A stretch of DNA of 64,000 nt from Pseudomonas sp. ZH-FAD (GCF_002803095.1 NZ_PGLR01000007.1:96493-160492); one strand, 5' to 3'; counted from the first letter of the stretch, positions 45,605 to 54,081 are shown. The notes: generated from the sequence alone by a model not told the origin. Made by a program: numbers and translations.

Positions 45605-46204
45605 ATGCTGTTCGCCGACCCCTTGCCCGCACTTGCCGATGCCGAGCTGGACTATCTACCCGGCTGGGTCGACGTCGCACTTGCCGACAGCTGGCTGCGA
45701 GCCCTGGTCGAGCAGACGCCCTGGCAGCAGCCGGAGCTGTTCATCCATGGCCGTTATCACCGCACGCCACGGCTGACGGCCTGGTATGGCGACCCCGAGG
45801 CACGCTATCGCTATTCAGGAAAGTTGCACGAGCCTCTGCCCTGGACGCCGCTGCTCGACGAGATTCGTCAACGTGTCGCGAAAGAGGTCGGTCAACCGCT
45901 CAATGCCGTGCTGCTCAATCATTACCGCGACGGCCAGGACTCCATGGGCTGGCACAGTGATGCCGAGCCGGAGCTGGGGCGTGATCCGCTGATCGCTTCG
46001 CTCAACCTGGGCGGCAGCCGGCGCTTCGATCTGCGCCGCGTTGGCAGCACCCGAATCGAACACTCGCTGACGCTGGAGCATGCTTCGCTACTGGTCATGC
46101 GCGGGCCGACCCAGCATCATTGGCAGCATCAAGTGGCGAAGACGCGCCAAACCTGCGCGCCACGCCTGAACCTGACCTTTCGCCTGATCCGGTTTCCGCT
46201 ATGA
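45605..46204 (+). CDS. AlkB-like 2-oxoglutarate/Fe(II) dioxygenase
   Basis: A 199-residue oxygenase of the AlkB family, expected to repair alkylated bases in DNA or RNA by oxidative demethylation. Iron ligands His117 and Asp119 (G-W-H-S-D) and His175 are present, as is the 2-oxoglutarate-binding R-L-N-L-T-F-R (187-193). Its N-terminus resembles the ALKBH2/3-like bacterial group rather than E. coli AlkB. Its stop overlaps the next small gene (ATGA). Substrate not determined. Confidence 0.9.
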   Translation: MLFADPLPALADAELDYLPGWVDVALADSWLRALVEQTPWQQPELFIHGRYHRTPRLTAWYGDPEARYRYSGKLHEPLPWTPLLDEIRQRVAKEVGQPLNAVLLNHYRDGQDSMGWHSDAEPELGRDPLIASLNLGGSRRFDLRRVGSTRIEHSLTLEHASLLVMRGPTQHHWQHQVAKTRQTCAPRLNLTFRLIRFPL

Positions 46205-46362
46205 GCAATGACGACAAGCTGATCGATTTCGCCGCCGAGCGCGACAAGCGTATCCACGACCTCAACGACAAGCGCCTCAACGAGATGCGCCAGGTTTTCG
46301 AGCAGGTGTTGCCGATCGGCAAGGCCAAGAAGAAGTCCAAGAGCAAACCCAAGAAACGCTGA
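46201..46362 (+). CDS. Small lysine-rich conserved protein
   Basis: A 53-residue protein with an N-terminal charged helix (D-F-A-A-E-R-D-K-R-I-H-D-L-N-D-K-R) and a strongly basic tail of lysines. Its ATG overlaps the AlkB-like stop (ATGA), so it should be translationally coupled. The basic tail suggests nucleic-acid contact, which is inference only. A longer frame upstream lies within the AlkB-like gene. Function unknown. Confidence 0.7.
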   Translation: MSNDDKLIDFAAERDKRIHDLNDKRLNEMRQVFEQVLPIGKAKKKSKSKPKKR

Positions 46363-46431
46363 AAATCCCGCCGTTCAATCGTTGTGCACGGCTGCCAGGC
46401 CGTGCTTCCCGCCTCGTACCCTCTCGATTTC

Positions 46432-46445
46432 TTGACCTGCGTCAG
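46432..46445. promoter_or_regulatory. Near-consensus ANR/FNR box (upstream)
   Basis: TTGACCTGCGTCAG matches TTGAY-N4-RTCAA except for the last base. It is 51 bases upstream of the better box at 46483. Confidence 0.4.
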
Positions 46446-46482
46446 TATTTCCGTAGGCCCCCTCGCGCCTGCTCGTCGGCCA

Positions 46483-46524
46483 TTGACTCAGATCAATTTT
46501 CCCGCCGTCAGCGCTGATACCGTG
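46483..46524 (+). promoter_or_regulatory. ANR/FNR box and class-II-like promoter of ccoM
   Basis: TTGACTCAGATCAA (46483-46496) fits the ANR consensus TTGAY-N4-RTCAA. A -10-like TACCGT (46518-46523) lies 21 bases further, close to class II FNR promoter spacing. The ccoM start is 66 bases beyond the box. This predicts induction at low oxygen. Confidence 0.6.
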
Positions 46525-46562
46525 AAGCCATCCCAGACAGACAGGCACAACAGGAGGCAGCC

Positions 46563-46679
46563 ATGTTCGTCGATACAGTGGTTCTCGCCGGAGTCGGCAC
46601 CGTACTTCTGATGGTCGCGTTCTTCGGGGGTGTTGGTTACTTCATCTGGAAGGATGCGCACAAGCGCAAGCAGAGCTGA
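46563..46679 (+). CDS. ccoM: Small cbb3 oxidase subunit CcoM-like protein
   Basis: A 38-residue protein: short N-terminus, one membrane helix (about residues 8-29, glycine-rich with F-F-G-G-V-G-Y-F-I-W), and a lysine-rich C-terminus K-D-A-H-K-R-K-Q-S. Size and layout fit CcoM, the single-helix stabilising subunit of cbb3 cytochrome oxidases described in P. stutzeri. AACAGGAGG precedes the ATG. ANR boxes upstream and a strong terminator just downstream show an independent, oxygen-controlled transcript. The ccoNOQP operon is not in the window. Identity is inferred without alignment. Confidence 0.72.
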   Translation: MFVDTVVLAGVGTVLLMVAFFGGVGYFIWKDAHKRKQS

Positions 46680-46712
46680 TCCTTCCAGTTCAATGGGCAC
46701 GCAAGGCAATTC

Positions 46713-46738
46713 GGGCGACTTCGGTCGCCCTTTTTTTA
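46713..46738 (+). terminator. Intrinsic terminator after ccoM
   Basis: Perfect stem GGGCGAC-TTCG-GTCGCCC followed by TTTTTTTA, 34 bases after the ccoM stop. Confidence 0.92.
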
Positions 46739-46786
46739 TTTGCGCGTTGCCCACCTGAGATCGCAGCACCTTCTGGACATAAATGC

Positions 46787-46829
46787 TTAGCTAGCTAATA
46801 ATTGAGTTTCGCACGGAGGCGCAACTCAA
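46787..46829. promoter_or_regulatory. Candidate operator: palindrome and dyad before the FUSC operon
   Basis: TTAGCTAGCTAA (46787-46798) is a perfect 12-bp palindrome. TTGAGTT-CGC / GCGCAACTCAA (46802-46829) is a second dyad with one mismatch. Both lie within 90 bases of the efflux operon start. The regulator is not in the window; MarR or LysR types are usual partners. Confidence 0.45.
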
Positions 46830-46874
46830 TCGCTACAGCTATGTTCAGGGCGGAGATTCTTTCAGGTAGCCATC

Positions 46875-48863
46875 GTGCGTGATTCCTTGCTGGCGTTTCT
46901 CGCGCCAAGCTCGCAAGCCGTTCAATTTGCCATCAAGACCCTGCTCGGCGGTGGTCTGGCGCTGTGGTGCGCGTTGCGTTTCGGCCTGGAACAGCCGCAG
47001 TGGGCGCTGATGACCGCGTTCATCGTCGCCCAGCCGCTGTCCGGCATGGTCGTGCAGAAGGGCCTGGCGCGGCTGCTCGGCACCCTGGTCGGCACCTTCA
47101 TGGCCGTGGTGATGATGGGGCTGTTCGCCCAGGCGCCGCTGTTGTTCGTGCTGGCATTCGCCCTGTGGCTGGCGCTGTGCACGGCATCCTCGACCATGTT
47201 GCGCAGCGCCTGGTCGTACTCTTTCGTGCTGGCCGGCTACACCGTGGCGATCATCGCCTTGCCGGCCATCGGCAAGCCGCATGTGGTGTTCGACGAGGCC
47301 ATCGCCCGTTGTACGGAAATCTGCCTGGGCATCACCTGCGCCACCCTGAGCAGCGCCTTGCTCTGGCCGCAGCGGGTCGAACGGCAACTGGCGCAGCAGG
47401 CACGTAACGCCTGGCAGGCTGGAGTAGCGGCGTCGCGCCAGGCATTGGCGGGTGAGGCCGACTCGCGGCAAGGCTTGCTGGAAGTGCTGGCGCGCATCGT
47501 CGCCGTGGATGCTCAGCGTGAGCATGCCTGGTTCGAGGGCGCGCAAGGGCGCCAGCGAGCCGTGGCGCTGAGGGTGCTGAGTCGTGATCTGCTCGGCATG
47601 TTGCGTCTGGCCCGCGGTGTGGCGCGACAGTGGCGGCAACTGAGCAGCAGCGAGGCGCAGGCTGTCGCGCCCTGGCTGCAAGTGGTGGATGAGCGCCTGC
47701 AGCAGGCGCAGCCAGAAGGCTTGCTGGAGCTTGTCGAGCAACTGCGCCAGGCGGCGCAGGACGAAGAACTGAGCAGTGGCCAGCAACTGTGTCTGGAACG
47801 CTTGATGGTGCTGCTGTTGCGTGTCGAGGATGCCAGTCGTGCCTTGCTCGCAGTCGAGGAAGGCAGGGCGCCGGCCGATGCGCCGCGCGCCTTGTCCTGG
47901 CACTACGATTGGCAGACTGCGCTGGTGTATGGCTCGCGCAGCGCGCTGACCTTCCTGGTTCTGGCGGCATTCTGGCTGGCCACTGGCTGGACCCACGCCA
48001 CCGGTGCGCTGCTGCTGGCCTGCGTGGTGTGCAGCCTGTTCGCCCGGCTCGAAGCGGCGCCGCAGATCGGCATGATGTTTCTGCGCGGCATCTTCTACGC
48101 ACTGCCAGTGGCGTTCTTCGTCGGGCAGATTCTGATGCCGCAGATCGACGGCTTCGTGATGCTCTGCATGGTGCTGGGTGTGCCGTTGTTCTTTGGTGTG
48201 CTGGGTATGGCCAAGCCGGCGACGGCTGCGACCTCGACCTCGTTTTGCCTGCACTTCATCGTGCTCTGCCTGCCGGCACCGGGTGTCGGCTACAACGTCG
48301 AGTTCTTCCTCAATGAGGCGCCAGGCATGCTGATAGGCGTGGGTTGTGCGGTGATGGCTTTCAAGCTGGTGGTACTGCGCAATCCAGTCTGGCATGGCCG
48401 GCGCCTGATGCAGGCGATCCTGACCGATCTCGGACGCCTGACCCGTCGCGACCTGGGCCGCGCCGAAAACTGGTTCGGCGGGCGCATGGCGGATCGTCTG
48501 CTGCAGTTGGCGCGGCATTATCCGGCGCGGCCGGATCAGGCTCGCAGCCGCTGGGACGATGGCGTGGCTGGCCTTGATCTGGGCGACGAGTTGCTACATC
48601 TGCGCAAGTGCCTGGCCAATGCCGATGCCGGCCTGGCGCGGTCGCAGCAGCGTTTCCTGGAACACCTCGATGACGCGCTGGAGCGTGGCCCCGCGCCAGG
48701 GCGTGAAGACGAGCTGAACGCAGCGGTGGCCGAATTGCAGGAGGCCCTGCGCGCCTGCACGCCGAGCATCGACAAGCGCCTGGCCGAGGCGGCGCTGTTG
48801 CAGCTGCAGAGCGGCTGGCGTCATTGGTGTCACGTGAAAGGGGAGGCCCATGGGCTTACATGA
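46875..48863 (+). CDS. FUSC/AaeB-family aromatic acid efflux membrane protein
   Basis: A 662-residue inner-membrane protein with two blocks of helices (about residues 15-155 and 355-510) flanking cytoplasmic domains, the FUSC/AaeB/YccS architecture of aromatic carboxylic-acid exporters. P-Q-W-A-L-M-T-A-F-I-V-A-Q-P and the repeat-related A-T-G-W-T-H-A-T-G-A-L-L-L-A are typical. GTG 46875 is taken as start, with only a weak ribosome site. It overlaps the DUF1656 gene by 14 bases and is followed by an HlyD-type protein, a tripartite efflux operon without its own outer-membrane factor. Confidence 0.88.
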   Translation: MRDSLLAFLAPSSQAVQFAIKTLLGGGLALWCALRFGLEQPQWALMTAFIVAQPLSGMVVQKGLARLLGTLVGTFMAVVMMGLFAQAPLLFVLAFALWLALCTASSTMLRSAWSYSFVLAGYTVAIIALPAIGKPHVVFDEAIARCTEICLGITCATLSSALLWPQRVERQLAQQARNAWQAGVAASRQALAGEADSRQGLLEVLARIVAVDAQREHAWFEGAQGRQRAVALRVLSRDLLGMLRLARGVARQWRQLSSSEAQAVAPWLQVVDERLQQAQPEGLLELVEQLRQAAQDEELSSGQQLCLERLMVLLLRVEDASRALLAVEEGRAPADAPRALSWHYDWQTALVYGSRSALTFLVLAAFWLATGWTHATGALLLACVVCSLFARLEAAPQIGMMFLRGIFYALPVAFFVGQILMPQIDGFVMLCMVLGVPLFFGVLGMAKPATAATSTSFCLHFIVLCLPAPGVGYNVEFFLNEAPGMLIGVGCAVMAFKLVVLRNPVWHGRRLMQAILTDLGRLTRRDLGRAENWFGGRMADRLLQLARHYPARPDQARSRWDDGVAGLDLGDELLHLRKCLANADAGLARSQQRFLEHLDDALERGPAPGREDELNAAVAELQEALRACTPSIDKRLAEAALLQLQSGWRHWCHVKGEAHGLT

Positions 48864-49053
48864 ATGGTCGCTGGGTGGCGTATTGCTGAGCCCTATGGCG
48901 GCCTACGCGGTATTGGCGCTGTTGCTGACTGGCGTGTTGCGCCTGGGCTTGCAGCGCATAGGGTTGTCGCGCTGGATCTGGCACGAAGCCCTGTTCGATT
49001 GTGCCTTGTATGTCTGTGTCCTAGCGGCCGTGATTGCCGTGCTGGGGCGGTAA
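48850..49053 (+). CDS. DUF1656 small membrane protein (AaeX-like)
   Basis: A 67-residue protein with two membrane helices (about 12-32 and 46-65), the DUF1656/AaeX pattern found between FUSC and HlyD genes. H-E-W-S-L-G-G-V-L-L-S-P at the start is typical. ATG 48850 overlaps the FUSC gene by 14 bases and GGGGAGG lies just upstream. Its exact role in efflux is unknown. Confidence 0.88.
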   Translation: MGLHEWSLGGVLLSPMAAYAVLALLLTGVLRLGLQRIGLSRWIWHEALFDCALYVCVLAAVIAVLGR

Positions 49054-49064
49054 GGAGAGAAAGC

Positions 49065-49916
49065 ATGCGTTCGACCATTCGAGTCGGCATCACCCTGGCC
49101 ATGGTGGTGGCGGCGATCTTCGCCGGCTCCTGGATCTGGCAGCACTATATGTACTCGCCCTGGACACGTGACGCCCGCGTGCGCGCCGACGTGGTGACCA
49201 TCGCCCCGGACGTGTCCGGCTGGGTGGTCGAGCTCAAGGTGCGCGACAACCAGCAGGTCAAGGCGGGTGACCTGCTGATGAGCATCGATCGCGACCGCTA
49301 TCAGGCGGCGGTGGAGAAGGCCAGGGCGGTGGTGGATATTCGTCGCCAGCAATTGAGCCTGCGCGAGCACGAGGCCTCGCGCCGTTCCCGTCTGGGCGCC
49401 CAGGCGATCAGTGCCGAGCTGCTGGAAAACGCGCAGATCAATGCCGAGATGGCGCGCAGCGAATACCGCGAGGCGCAGGCCGATCTACGTGTGGCCGAGC
49501 TGAATCTGGCGCGCAGCGAAGTGCATGCCCCGCGCGATGGGCAGATTACCAACCTGGTGCTGGCGCAGGGCAACTACGTGAATGCCGGGCAGGCGGTGAT
49601 GGCGCTGGTCGATACCCAGTCGTTCTACGTACAGGCGTATTTCGAGGAGACCAAGCTGCCGCGCATTCAGGTCGGCGCGCCGGTGGAGGTCTGGTTGATG
49701 GGCGGTGACCAGCAGCTTCGTGGCGAGGTGGAGAGCATCAGTCGCGGCATCACCGACCGCAACGCCAGCCCGGACGGGCAGTTGCTGGCCGATGTCGAGC
49801 CGACCTTCAACTGGGTGCGTCTGGCGCAGCGTATTCCGGTACGGATCAGGCTGGATCAGGTGCCCGAGGGAGTGGTGCTGAGTGCTGGCATGACTGCCAG
49901 CGTAAGGGTGGAGTAG
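49065..49916 (+). CDS. HlyD/EmrA-family periplasmic adaptor (AaeA-like)
   Basis: A 283-residue membrane-fusion protein: N-terminal helix (residues 7-26), biotinyl-lipoyl half motif near I-A-P-D-V-S-G-W-V-V, a short coiled-coil hairpin (about 85-150), and beta-barrel domain with V-Q-A-Y-F-E-E-T-K-L. ATG 49065 follows TAAGGAGAG. It should link the FUSC pump to an outer-membrane channel. The stop codon lies within GTAGGGCG (49913-49920), which matches the start of the REP elements elsewhere, though no hairpin follows. Confidence 0.92.
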   Translation: MRSTIRVGITLAMVVAAIFAGSWIWQHYMYSPWTRDARVRADVVTIAPDVSGWVVELKVRDNQQVKAGDLLMSIDRDRYQAAVEKARAVVDIRRQQLSLREHEASRRSRLGAQAISAELLENAQINAEMARSEYREAQADLRVAELNLARSEVHAPRDGQITNLVLAQGNYVNAGQAVMALVDTQSFYVQAYFEETKLPRIQVGAPVEVWLMGGDQQLRGEVESISRGITDRNASPDGQLLADVEPTFNWVRLAQRIPVRIRLDQVPEGVVLSAGMTASVRVE

Positions 49917-49931
49917 GGCGTTTTCGATACT

Positions 49932-49987
49932 GTGGGAGGGCTTTAGCCGCGACAACCTGTAAAGGCTCGCGGCTAAACCCCTCCCAC
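49932..49987. repeat. Paired inverted repeat with GTGGGAG ends
   Basis: GTGGGAGGGCTTTAGCCGCGA and its inverse ending CCCCTCCCAC at 49987, same family as 36776-36833. Long hairpin after the efflux operon, between convergent genes. Confidence 0.78.
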
Positions 49988-49995
49988 GTTTGATC

Positions 49996-50120
49996 GCTCC
50001 CACGCTCCGCGTGGTAGCACAGTCTAGGACGCTCTGCGTCCGCTGCGGTTCAGGCAGCGTCTAGTATCGCCAAGCAGGACGCGGAGCGTCCCAGGTGCCC
50101 ACTCAGAGCGTGGGTACCAT
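49996..50120. repeat. GCTCCCACGCTC-type composite repeat
   Basis: Ends GCTCCCACGCTC and GAGCGTGGG are inverted. Inside are two perfect small hairpins, GGACGCTCTGCGTCC (50027-50041) and GGACGCGGAGCGTCC (50077-50091). A palindrome-rich intergenic element next to the codA 3' end. Confidence 0.65.
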
Positions 50121-50133
50121 CAACATTTCAGCC

Positions 50134-51369
50134 TTAGCCGCGCTCGATCTGTGCCGGCGTGCGGCGCATCAGCACCTTGCCGTGGCGCACCGACACCAGC
50201 GCATGGCCCTGGCTGCGCACCATCTCGTAATCGTCCGGCGCCGAGAGGATCAGCAGGTTGGCCGGGCGACCCACTTCCAGACCATAGCGATCACCCAGCG
50301 CCAGCGCGCGGGCCGAATTGTCGGTGATCAGATCCAGGCTGCGCTTGAGGTCTTCGTAGCCAAGCATGTGGCAGATGTGCAGGCCGGCTTCGAGGATGCG
50401 CAGGATGTTGCCGTTACCCAGCGGATACCAGGGGTCGACGATGGAGTCCTGGCCGAAGCACACGTTCATCCCGGCGCGGTCGATCTCCGCCACGCGGGTC
50501 AGGCCACGACGTTTCGGGTAGGTATCGAAGCGGCCTTGCAGGTGGATGCTCTCGGTGGGGCAGGAGATGAAGCTGATGCCGCTCATTTTCAGCAGGCGGA
50601 ACAGCTTGGAGCAGTAGGCGTTGTCGTAAGAGCCCATGGCGGTGGTGTGGCTGGCGGTGACGCGCGCGCCCATGCCACGCACGCGGGCTTCCTCGGCCAG
50701 CACTTCGAGAAAACGCGACTGCGGGTCGTCGGTCTCGTCGCAGTGCACGTCCACCAGGCAGCCGCTGCGCTCGGCCAGGTCCATGAGGAACTTGATCGAC
50801 GATACGCCCTGGTCACGGGTGTTCTCGAAGTGCGGGATACCGCCGACCACGTCGGCGCCCAGCTCGATGGCCTGCTCCATCAGCGCGCGACCATTGGCAT
50901 AGGACTCGATACCCTCCTGCGGGAAAGCGACGATCTGCAGGTCGATCAGGTGGCGGGTTTCTTCGCGTACTTCGAGCATGGCCTTGAGCGCGGCCAGGGT
51001 CGGGTCGGTGACGTCGACGTGCGTGCGCACGTGCTGGATGCCATGGTCGACCAGCATGTCGATGGTCTTCTTGGCGCGCGTCTTGGTGTCTTCATGGGTG
51101 ACCAGCGCCTTGCGCTCGGCCCAGCGTTCGATGCCCTCGAACAGCGTGCCGCTCATGTTCCAGGCCGGCTCGCCGGCAGTAAGGGTGGCATCGAGGTGGA
51201 TGTGCGGCTCGACGAAGGGCGGCACCACGAGATTGCCGGCAGCATCCAGGTCGCCTCCGGCGATGGGGTGCAGGACTTGCTGGGCCTCGATGGCTGCGAT
51301 GCGCTCATCGTCCAGGGTGATGCGGTGCAGGCCGTCGCGGCCGCGCAGGCGGGCATTGTGGATGATCAT
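50134..51369 (-). CDS. codA: Cytosine deaminase CodA
   Basis: A 411-residue amidohydrolase converting cytosine to uracil and ammonia. Metal-binding H56-I-H58 in P-H-I-H-L-D, the H-C-D-E-T-D-D motif, and a conserved aspartate in [10 protein letters not shown] are visible. Start 51369 is 11 bases after the regulator stop. It forms one minus-strand unit codB-regulator-codA. Ammonia release makes it a nitrogen-scavenging gene. Confidence 0.95.
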   Translation of the reverse strand: MIIHNARLRGRDGLHRITLDDERIAAIEAQQVLHPIAGGDLDAAGNLVVPPFVEPHIHLDATLTAGEPAWNMSGTLFEGIERWAERKALVTHEDTKTRAKKTIDMLVDHGIQHVRTHVDVTDPTLAALKAMLEVREETRHLIDLQIVAFPQEGIESYANGRALMEQAIELGADVVGGIPHFENTRDQGVSSIKFLMDLAERSGCLVDVHCDETDDPQSRFLEVLAEEARVRGMGARVTASHTTAMGSYDNAYCSKLFRLLKMSGISFISCPTESIHLQGRFDTYPKRRGLTRVAEIDRAGMNVCFGQDSIVDPWYPLGNGNILRILEAGLHICHMLGYEDLKRSLDLITDNSARALALGDRYGLEVGRPANLLILSAPDDYEMVRSQGHALVSVRHGKVLMRRTPAQIERG

Positions 51370-51380
51370 CAGGTTTCCTC

Positions 51381-52604
51381 TCAGGCAGGCGACGACAGGC
51401 GCCGGATCAACAGCGCAACGCTGATGTTCAGGCGGTCGTGCGGATCTTCGAACGAGCAGCCGGTCAGCGCTTCGATGCGCTGTAGACGGTAGCTCAGGGT
51501 ATTGCGGTGGACGTTGAGGCGTTGCGCGGCCAGGGCCAGGTTGCCGTTCTCGGCGAACCAGGCCTCCAGCGTCGGCATCAGCACTGGTTGGTGGCGCGAG
51601 TCGTCGCCGATCAGCGGGCCGACCACGCGCTCGACGAAGCGATCGAGCAGGCTGCGGTCGCGAATCGCGCCGAGCAGTTCCAGCACGCCTAATTCATTGA
51701 AACTGCACAGGCCCAGGCGTTCGGGAAAGCGCTGCGCCACAGCCAGGGCCTGACGCGCCTCACCCAGTCCCTGGGCGAAACGCGGCGCCGCGCAGCCGGC
51801 GCTGCCCAGACCGAGGAACAGACGTAGCGGGCCAAGCTGCGGACGCAGTTCGTCGAGCAGCGCAGTCATGGCCTGGCGATTACGGGCTTCGGCCTGGCCA
51901 TCAGGGCACGGCAGCAGGGCGATCCAGTGACGGCCCTGGCTGACCAGTGGCAGCGCGTCACCGAGTTCGCCGAGGCTCTGTTCCAGGCGCCGTTGCAGCA
52001 GTTGCTGACGGCTCTGCAACTGGCGCTCGGCGTCTTCATCAGGCAAGTCGCCGAACAGTTGCTCGCTGCCGTCGAGACGCAACAGCGCCACTTGACGCGG
52101 TACGTGCAGCGCCAGGCCCAGGCTGTCGCCGCGTTGCAGCAAAACGTCGAGCGACTGGTAGTCACCGTCCAGCACCTGTTCCAACACATGCTGGCGCGAG
52201 CGGCCGAGCTGCTGCGCCTGCACCAGCGCGGTGCCGATGGCCTGGGTGACCACCACCATCTTCAGCGCGTAGGGCTGCTCGATCAGTGGCAGGTTCAGGC
52301 GCTCGGCTTCGGCGATGACGCTGGGCGGGATGGCCTGGATGAACTCGGCGCCGGTAAGGATGACCATGCCGGCGACCACGCGCTCATGGCCCTCGCGCAC
52401 CAGGCGTAGCAGGTTGGCTTCGTCGCGCGGGTGGTTGATGCCGGTGACGAAGATCAGCTCGCCGCCCATCACCCAGTCGGCGATGCCTTCGTTTTCGGCC
52501 ACGTAGGGCCAGCGCACGGCATTGTCGCGTCCGGCCTGGCCGGCACGCAGGCGCATGCTGGCCAGATCGGGCAGGGCGAGTACGTCGGCGACGGTCAGGC
52601 TCAC
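51381..52604 (-). CDS. PucR/CdaR-type transcriptional regulator
   Basis: A 407-residue regulator: N-terminal PucR purine-catabolism-like domain ([13 protein letters not shown], about residues 1-125), GGDEF-like CdaR middle, and C-terminal PucR helix-turn-helix (about 340-400) with [26 protein letters not shown] start at 52604 overlaps the codB stop (GTGA). Lying inside the cytosine operon, it is the likely pathway-specific regulator, sensing cytosine or a related base. Confidence 0.9.
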   Translation of the reverse strand: MSLTVADVLALPDLASMRLRAGQAGRDNAVRWPYVAENEGIADWVMGGELIFVTGINHPRDEANLLRLVREGHERVVAGMVILTGAEFIQAIPPSVIAEAERLNLPLIEQPYALKMVVVTQAIGTALVQAQQLGRSRQHVLEQVLDGDYQSLDVLLQRGDSLGLALHVPRQVALLRLDGSEQLFGDLPDEDAERQLQSRQQLLQRRLEQSLGELGDALPLVSQGRHWIALLPCPDGQAEARNRQAMTALLDELRPQLGPLRLFLGLGSAGCAAPRFAQGLGEARQALAVAQRFPERLGLCSFNELGVLELLGAIRDRSLLDRFVERVVGPLIGDDSRHQPVLMPTLEAWFAENGNLALAAQRLNVHRNTLSYRLQRIEALTGCSFEDPHDRLNISVALLIRRLSSPA

Positions 52605-53872
52605 GCGCCAGCGACCTGCTGGCGGCCGGCCAGGGCCTTGTTCGTCTCGAACAGCACCACGTAGGCCAGGGCAGCCACGGCGATGCCCACCAGCGGCGCG
52701 ACCCAGGGCGAGAAGTAGGCGCTCAGCGCACCGATCAGGTAGGCGCCCAGGCCGACCCAGTTGAATGCGGGCAGGCGCACATCGGCCAGTTTCGGGTAGC
52801 GCGCGCGGTGGCCGTAGAAGAAGTCGGCCATGATCACGCCGCCAATCGGCGGGATGATCGAGCCGAGCAGAATCAGGAAGGGGATCAGCATCTCGTACAT
52901 GCCGCCGATGGCCAGCAGGGTGCCGATGCCGGCGCCGACCAGGGTCACGGTCTTGCGCTTGCCGGTGCGCAGCAGGTTGCAGCCGGCGGCGGCGAAGTTG
53001 TAGATGGTGTTGTCCTGGGTGGTCCACAGGTTGAGGAACAGCATGATCACGGCAGCCATGGACAGGCCCTGCAGCACCAGCACTTCGACCACGTCCGGTT
53101 GCTGGTAGACGATGGCGCCATAGGCACCGGCGACGATCATCAGGCCATTGCCGATGAAGAAGCCGAACAGGCTGGCCAGCACCGCGACGCGGCCGCTCTT
53201 GGCGAAGCGCGTCCAGTTGGTGGCCTGGGTGGCGCCGCTGACGAAGGTGCCGAAGACCAGGGTGATGGCCACGCTCAGGCTCATGCTCTCGGACGGTTCC
53301 ACCGCCAGCAGGCCGGCGAGGCCGCCGATATCACGGGTGGCGATCCACAGCGAAGCCACCAGCAGCACCAGCATGGCCGGCACGGCGACGCGCGAGAGCA
53401 GATCCAGGCCCTTGTAGCCGACGAAGGCGGTGAGGCAGAAACCGAAGCCGAACAGCACCATCAGCGGGATGGTCAGGCCTTCGGGCAGGCCGAGAATCTT
53501 CACCAGGACGATGGCGATGGTCGCCGTGCCCCAGGCGTACCAGCCAATCTGGGTGAAGCCGAGCAGCATGTCGGACAGCTTGCTGCCTACCTCGCCGAAG
53601 CAGAAACGGCCCATCAGCACCGAGTTCAGCCCGCTACGGCAGGCGATCAGGCCCAGTACGGCGGCATACAGGCCAAGCAGTAGGTTGCCGATCACTGCAG
53701 CCCAGAGCAGGGTGGTGAAGTCGAAGGCCATGCCGATCTTGCCGCCAGCGAACATGGTGGCGGTGAAGAAGGTGAAACCGAACAACAGGATGGCGGTGGA
53801 GAACAGCCCCTTACGTGCGCCGTTGGGCACCTCGCTCAGGGGGTAATCGCTATCGGGGGTGGCGTTGCTCAT
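52601..53872 (-). CDS. codB: Cytosine permease CodB
   Basis: A 423-residue membrane transporter of the NCS1 family with about twelve helices. G-F-T-F-F-T-A-T-M-F-A-G-G-K-I-G near the N-terminus and W-T-T-Q-D-N-T-I-Y-N-F-A are CodB-like. The ATG at 53872 follows GGAG; the longer frame to 53995 is over the promoter region. First gene of the cytosine-use operon, preceded by a sigma-54-type promoter. Confidence 0.93.
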   Translation of the reverse strand: MSNATPDSDYPLSEVPNGARKGLFSTAILLFGFTFFTATMFAGGKIGMAFDFTTLLWAAVIGNLLLGLYAAVLGLIACRSGLNSVLMGRFCFGEVGSKLSDMLLGFTQIGWYAWGTATIAIVLVKILGLPEGLTIPLMVLFGFGFCLTAFVGYKGLDLLSRVAVPAMLVLLVASLWIATRDIGGLAGLLAVEPSESMSLSVAITLVFGTFVSGATQATNWTRFAKSGRVAVLASLFGFFIGNGLMIVAGAYGAIVYQQPDVVEVLVLQGLSMAAVIMLFLNLWTTQDNTIYNFAAAGCNLLRTGKRKTVTLVGAGIGTLLAIGGMYEMLIPFLILLGSIIPPIGGVIMADFFYGHRARYPKLADVRLPAFNWVGLGAYLIGALSAYFSPWVAPLVGIAVAALAYVVLFETNKALAGRQQVAGA

Positions 53873-53909
53873 GGACCTGGCTCCGGTAAGGGTGTGAAGC
53901 CTTGGCGAT

Positions 53910-53925
53910 AGCAGGGGACGTGCCA
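53910..53925 (-). promoter_or_regulatory. Sigma-54 (RpoN) promoter of the codB operon
   Basis: On the minus strand TGGCACG-TCCC-CTGCT, one mismatch from TGGCACG-N4-TTGCW, with the required GG-N10-GC spacing. Predicted transcript start is near 53899, about 27 bases before codB. Confidence 0.65.
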
Positions 53926-53967
53926 GAAAGCAGCGCAGCGGGCTGCTTGGTAAGGTAGTCAAAGGAT

Positions 53968-53986
53968 TTTGTGCAAAATGCACAAA
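53968..53986. promoter_or_regulatory. Palindromic operator or activator site upstream of codB
   Basis: TTTGTGCA-AAA-TGCACAAA, perfect 8-bp arms, centred about 78 bases upstream of the predicted codB transcript start. A further TGCAC half-site lies at 53990-53994. Its arm polarity is opposite to the NtrC consensus, so the PucR-type regulator is a better candidate. Confidence 0.5.
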
Positions 53987-54035
53987 GAAATGCACCTATG
54001 CGGCGCCAGGTCGCTCAAGGTTTGTGAGTGTAGAA

Positions 54036-54069
54036 CAAAAGTGGTGCGCGACGCAGCGGTCGCGCACCA
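54036..54069 (-). terminator. Intrinsic terminator of the hydrolase-phaJ unit
   Basis: Perfect 11-bp stem TGGTGCGCGAC / GTCGCGCACCA (54042-54069) with a six-base loop, followed on the minus strand by ACTTTTGTT. It starts 13 bases after the phaJ-like stop. Confidence 0.85.
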
Positions 54070-54081
54070 GTGTGTGGCGAT

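Noticed and set aside
53968..53986. NtrC-binding site at the codB palindrome
   Set aside because: The arms read GTGCA-TGCAC, the reverse polarity of the NtrC consensus GCAC-N-GTGC.
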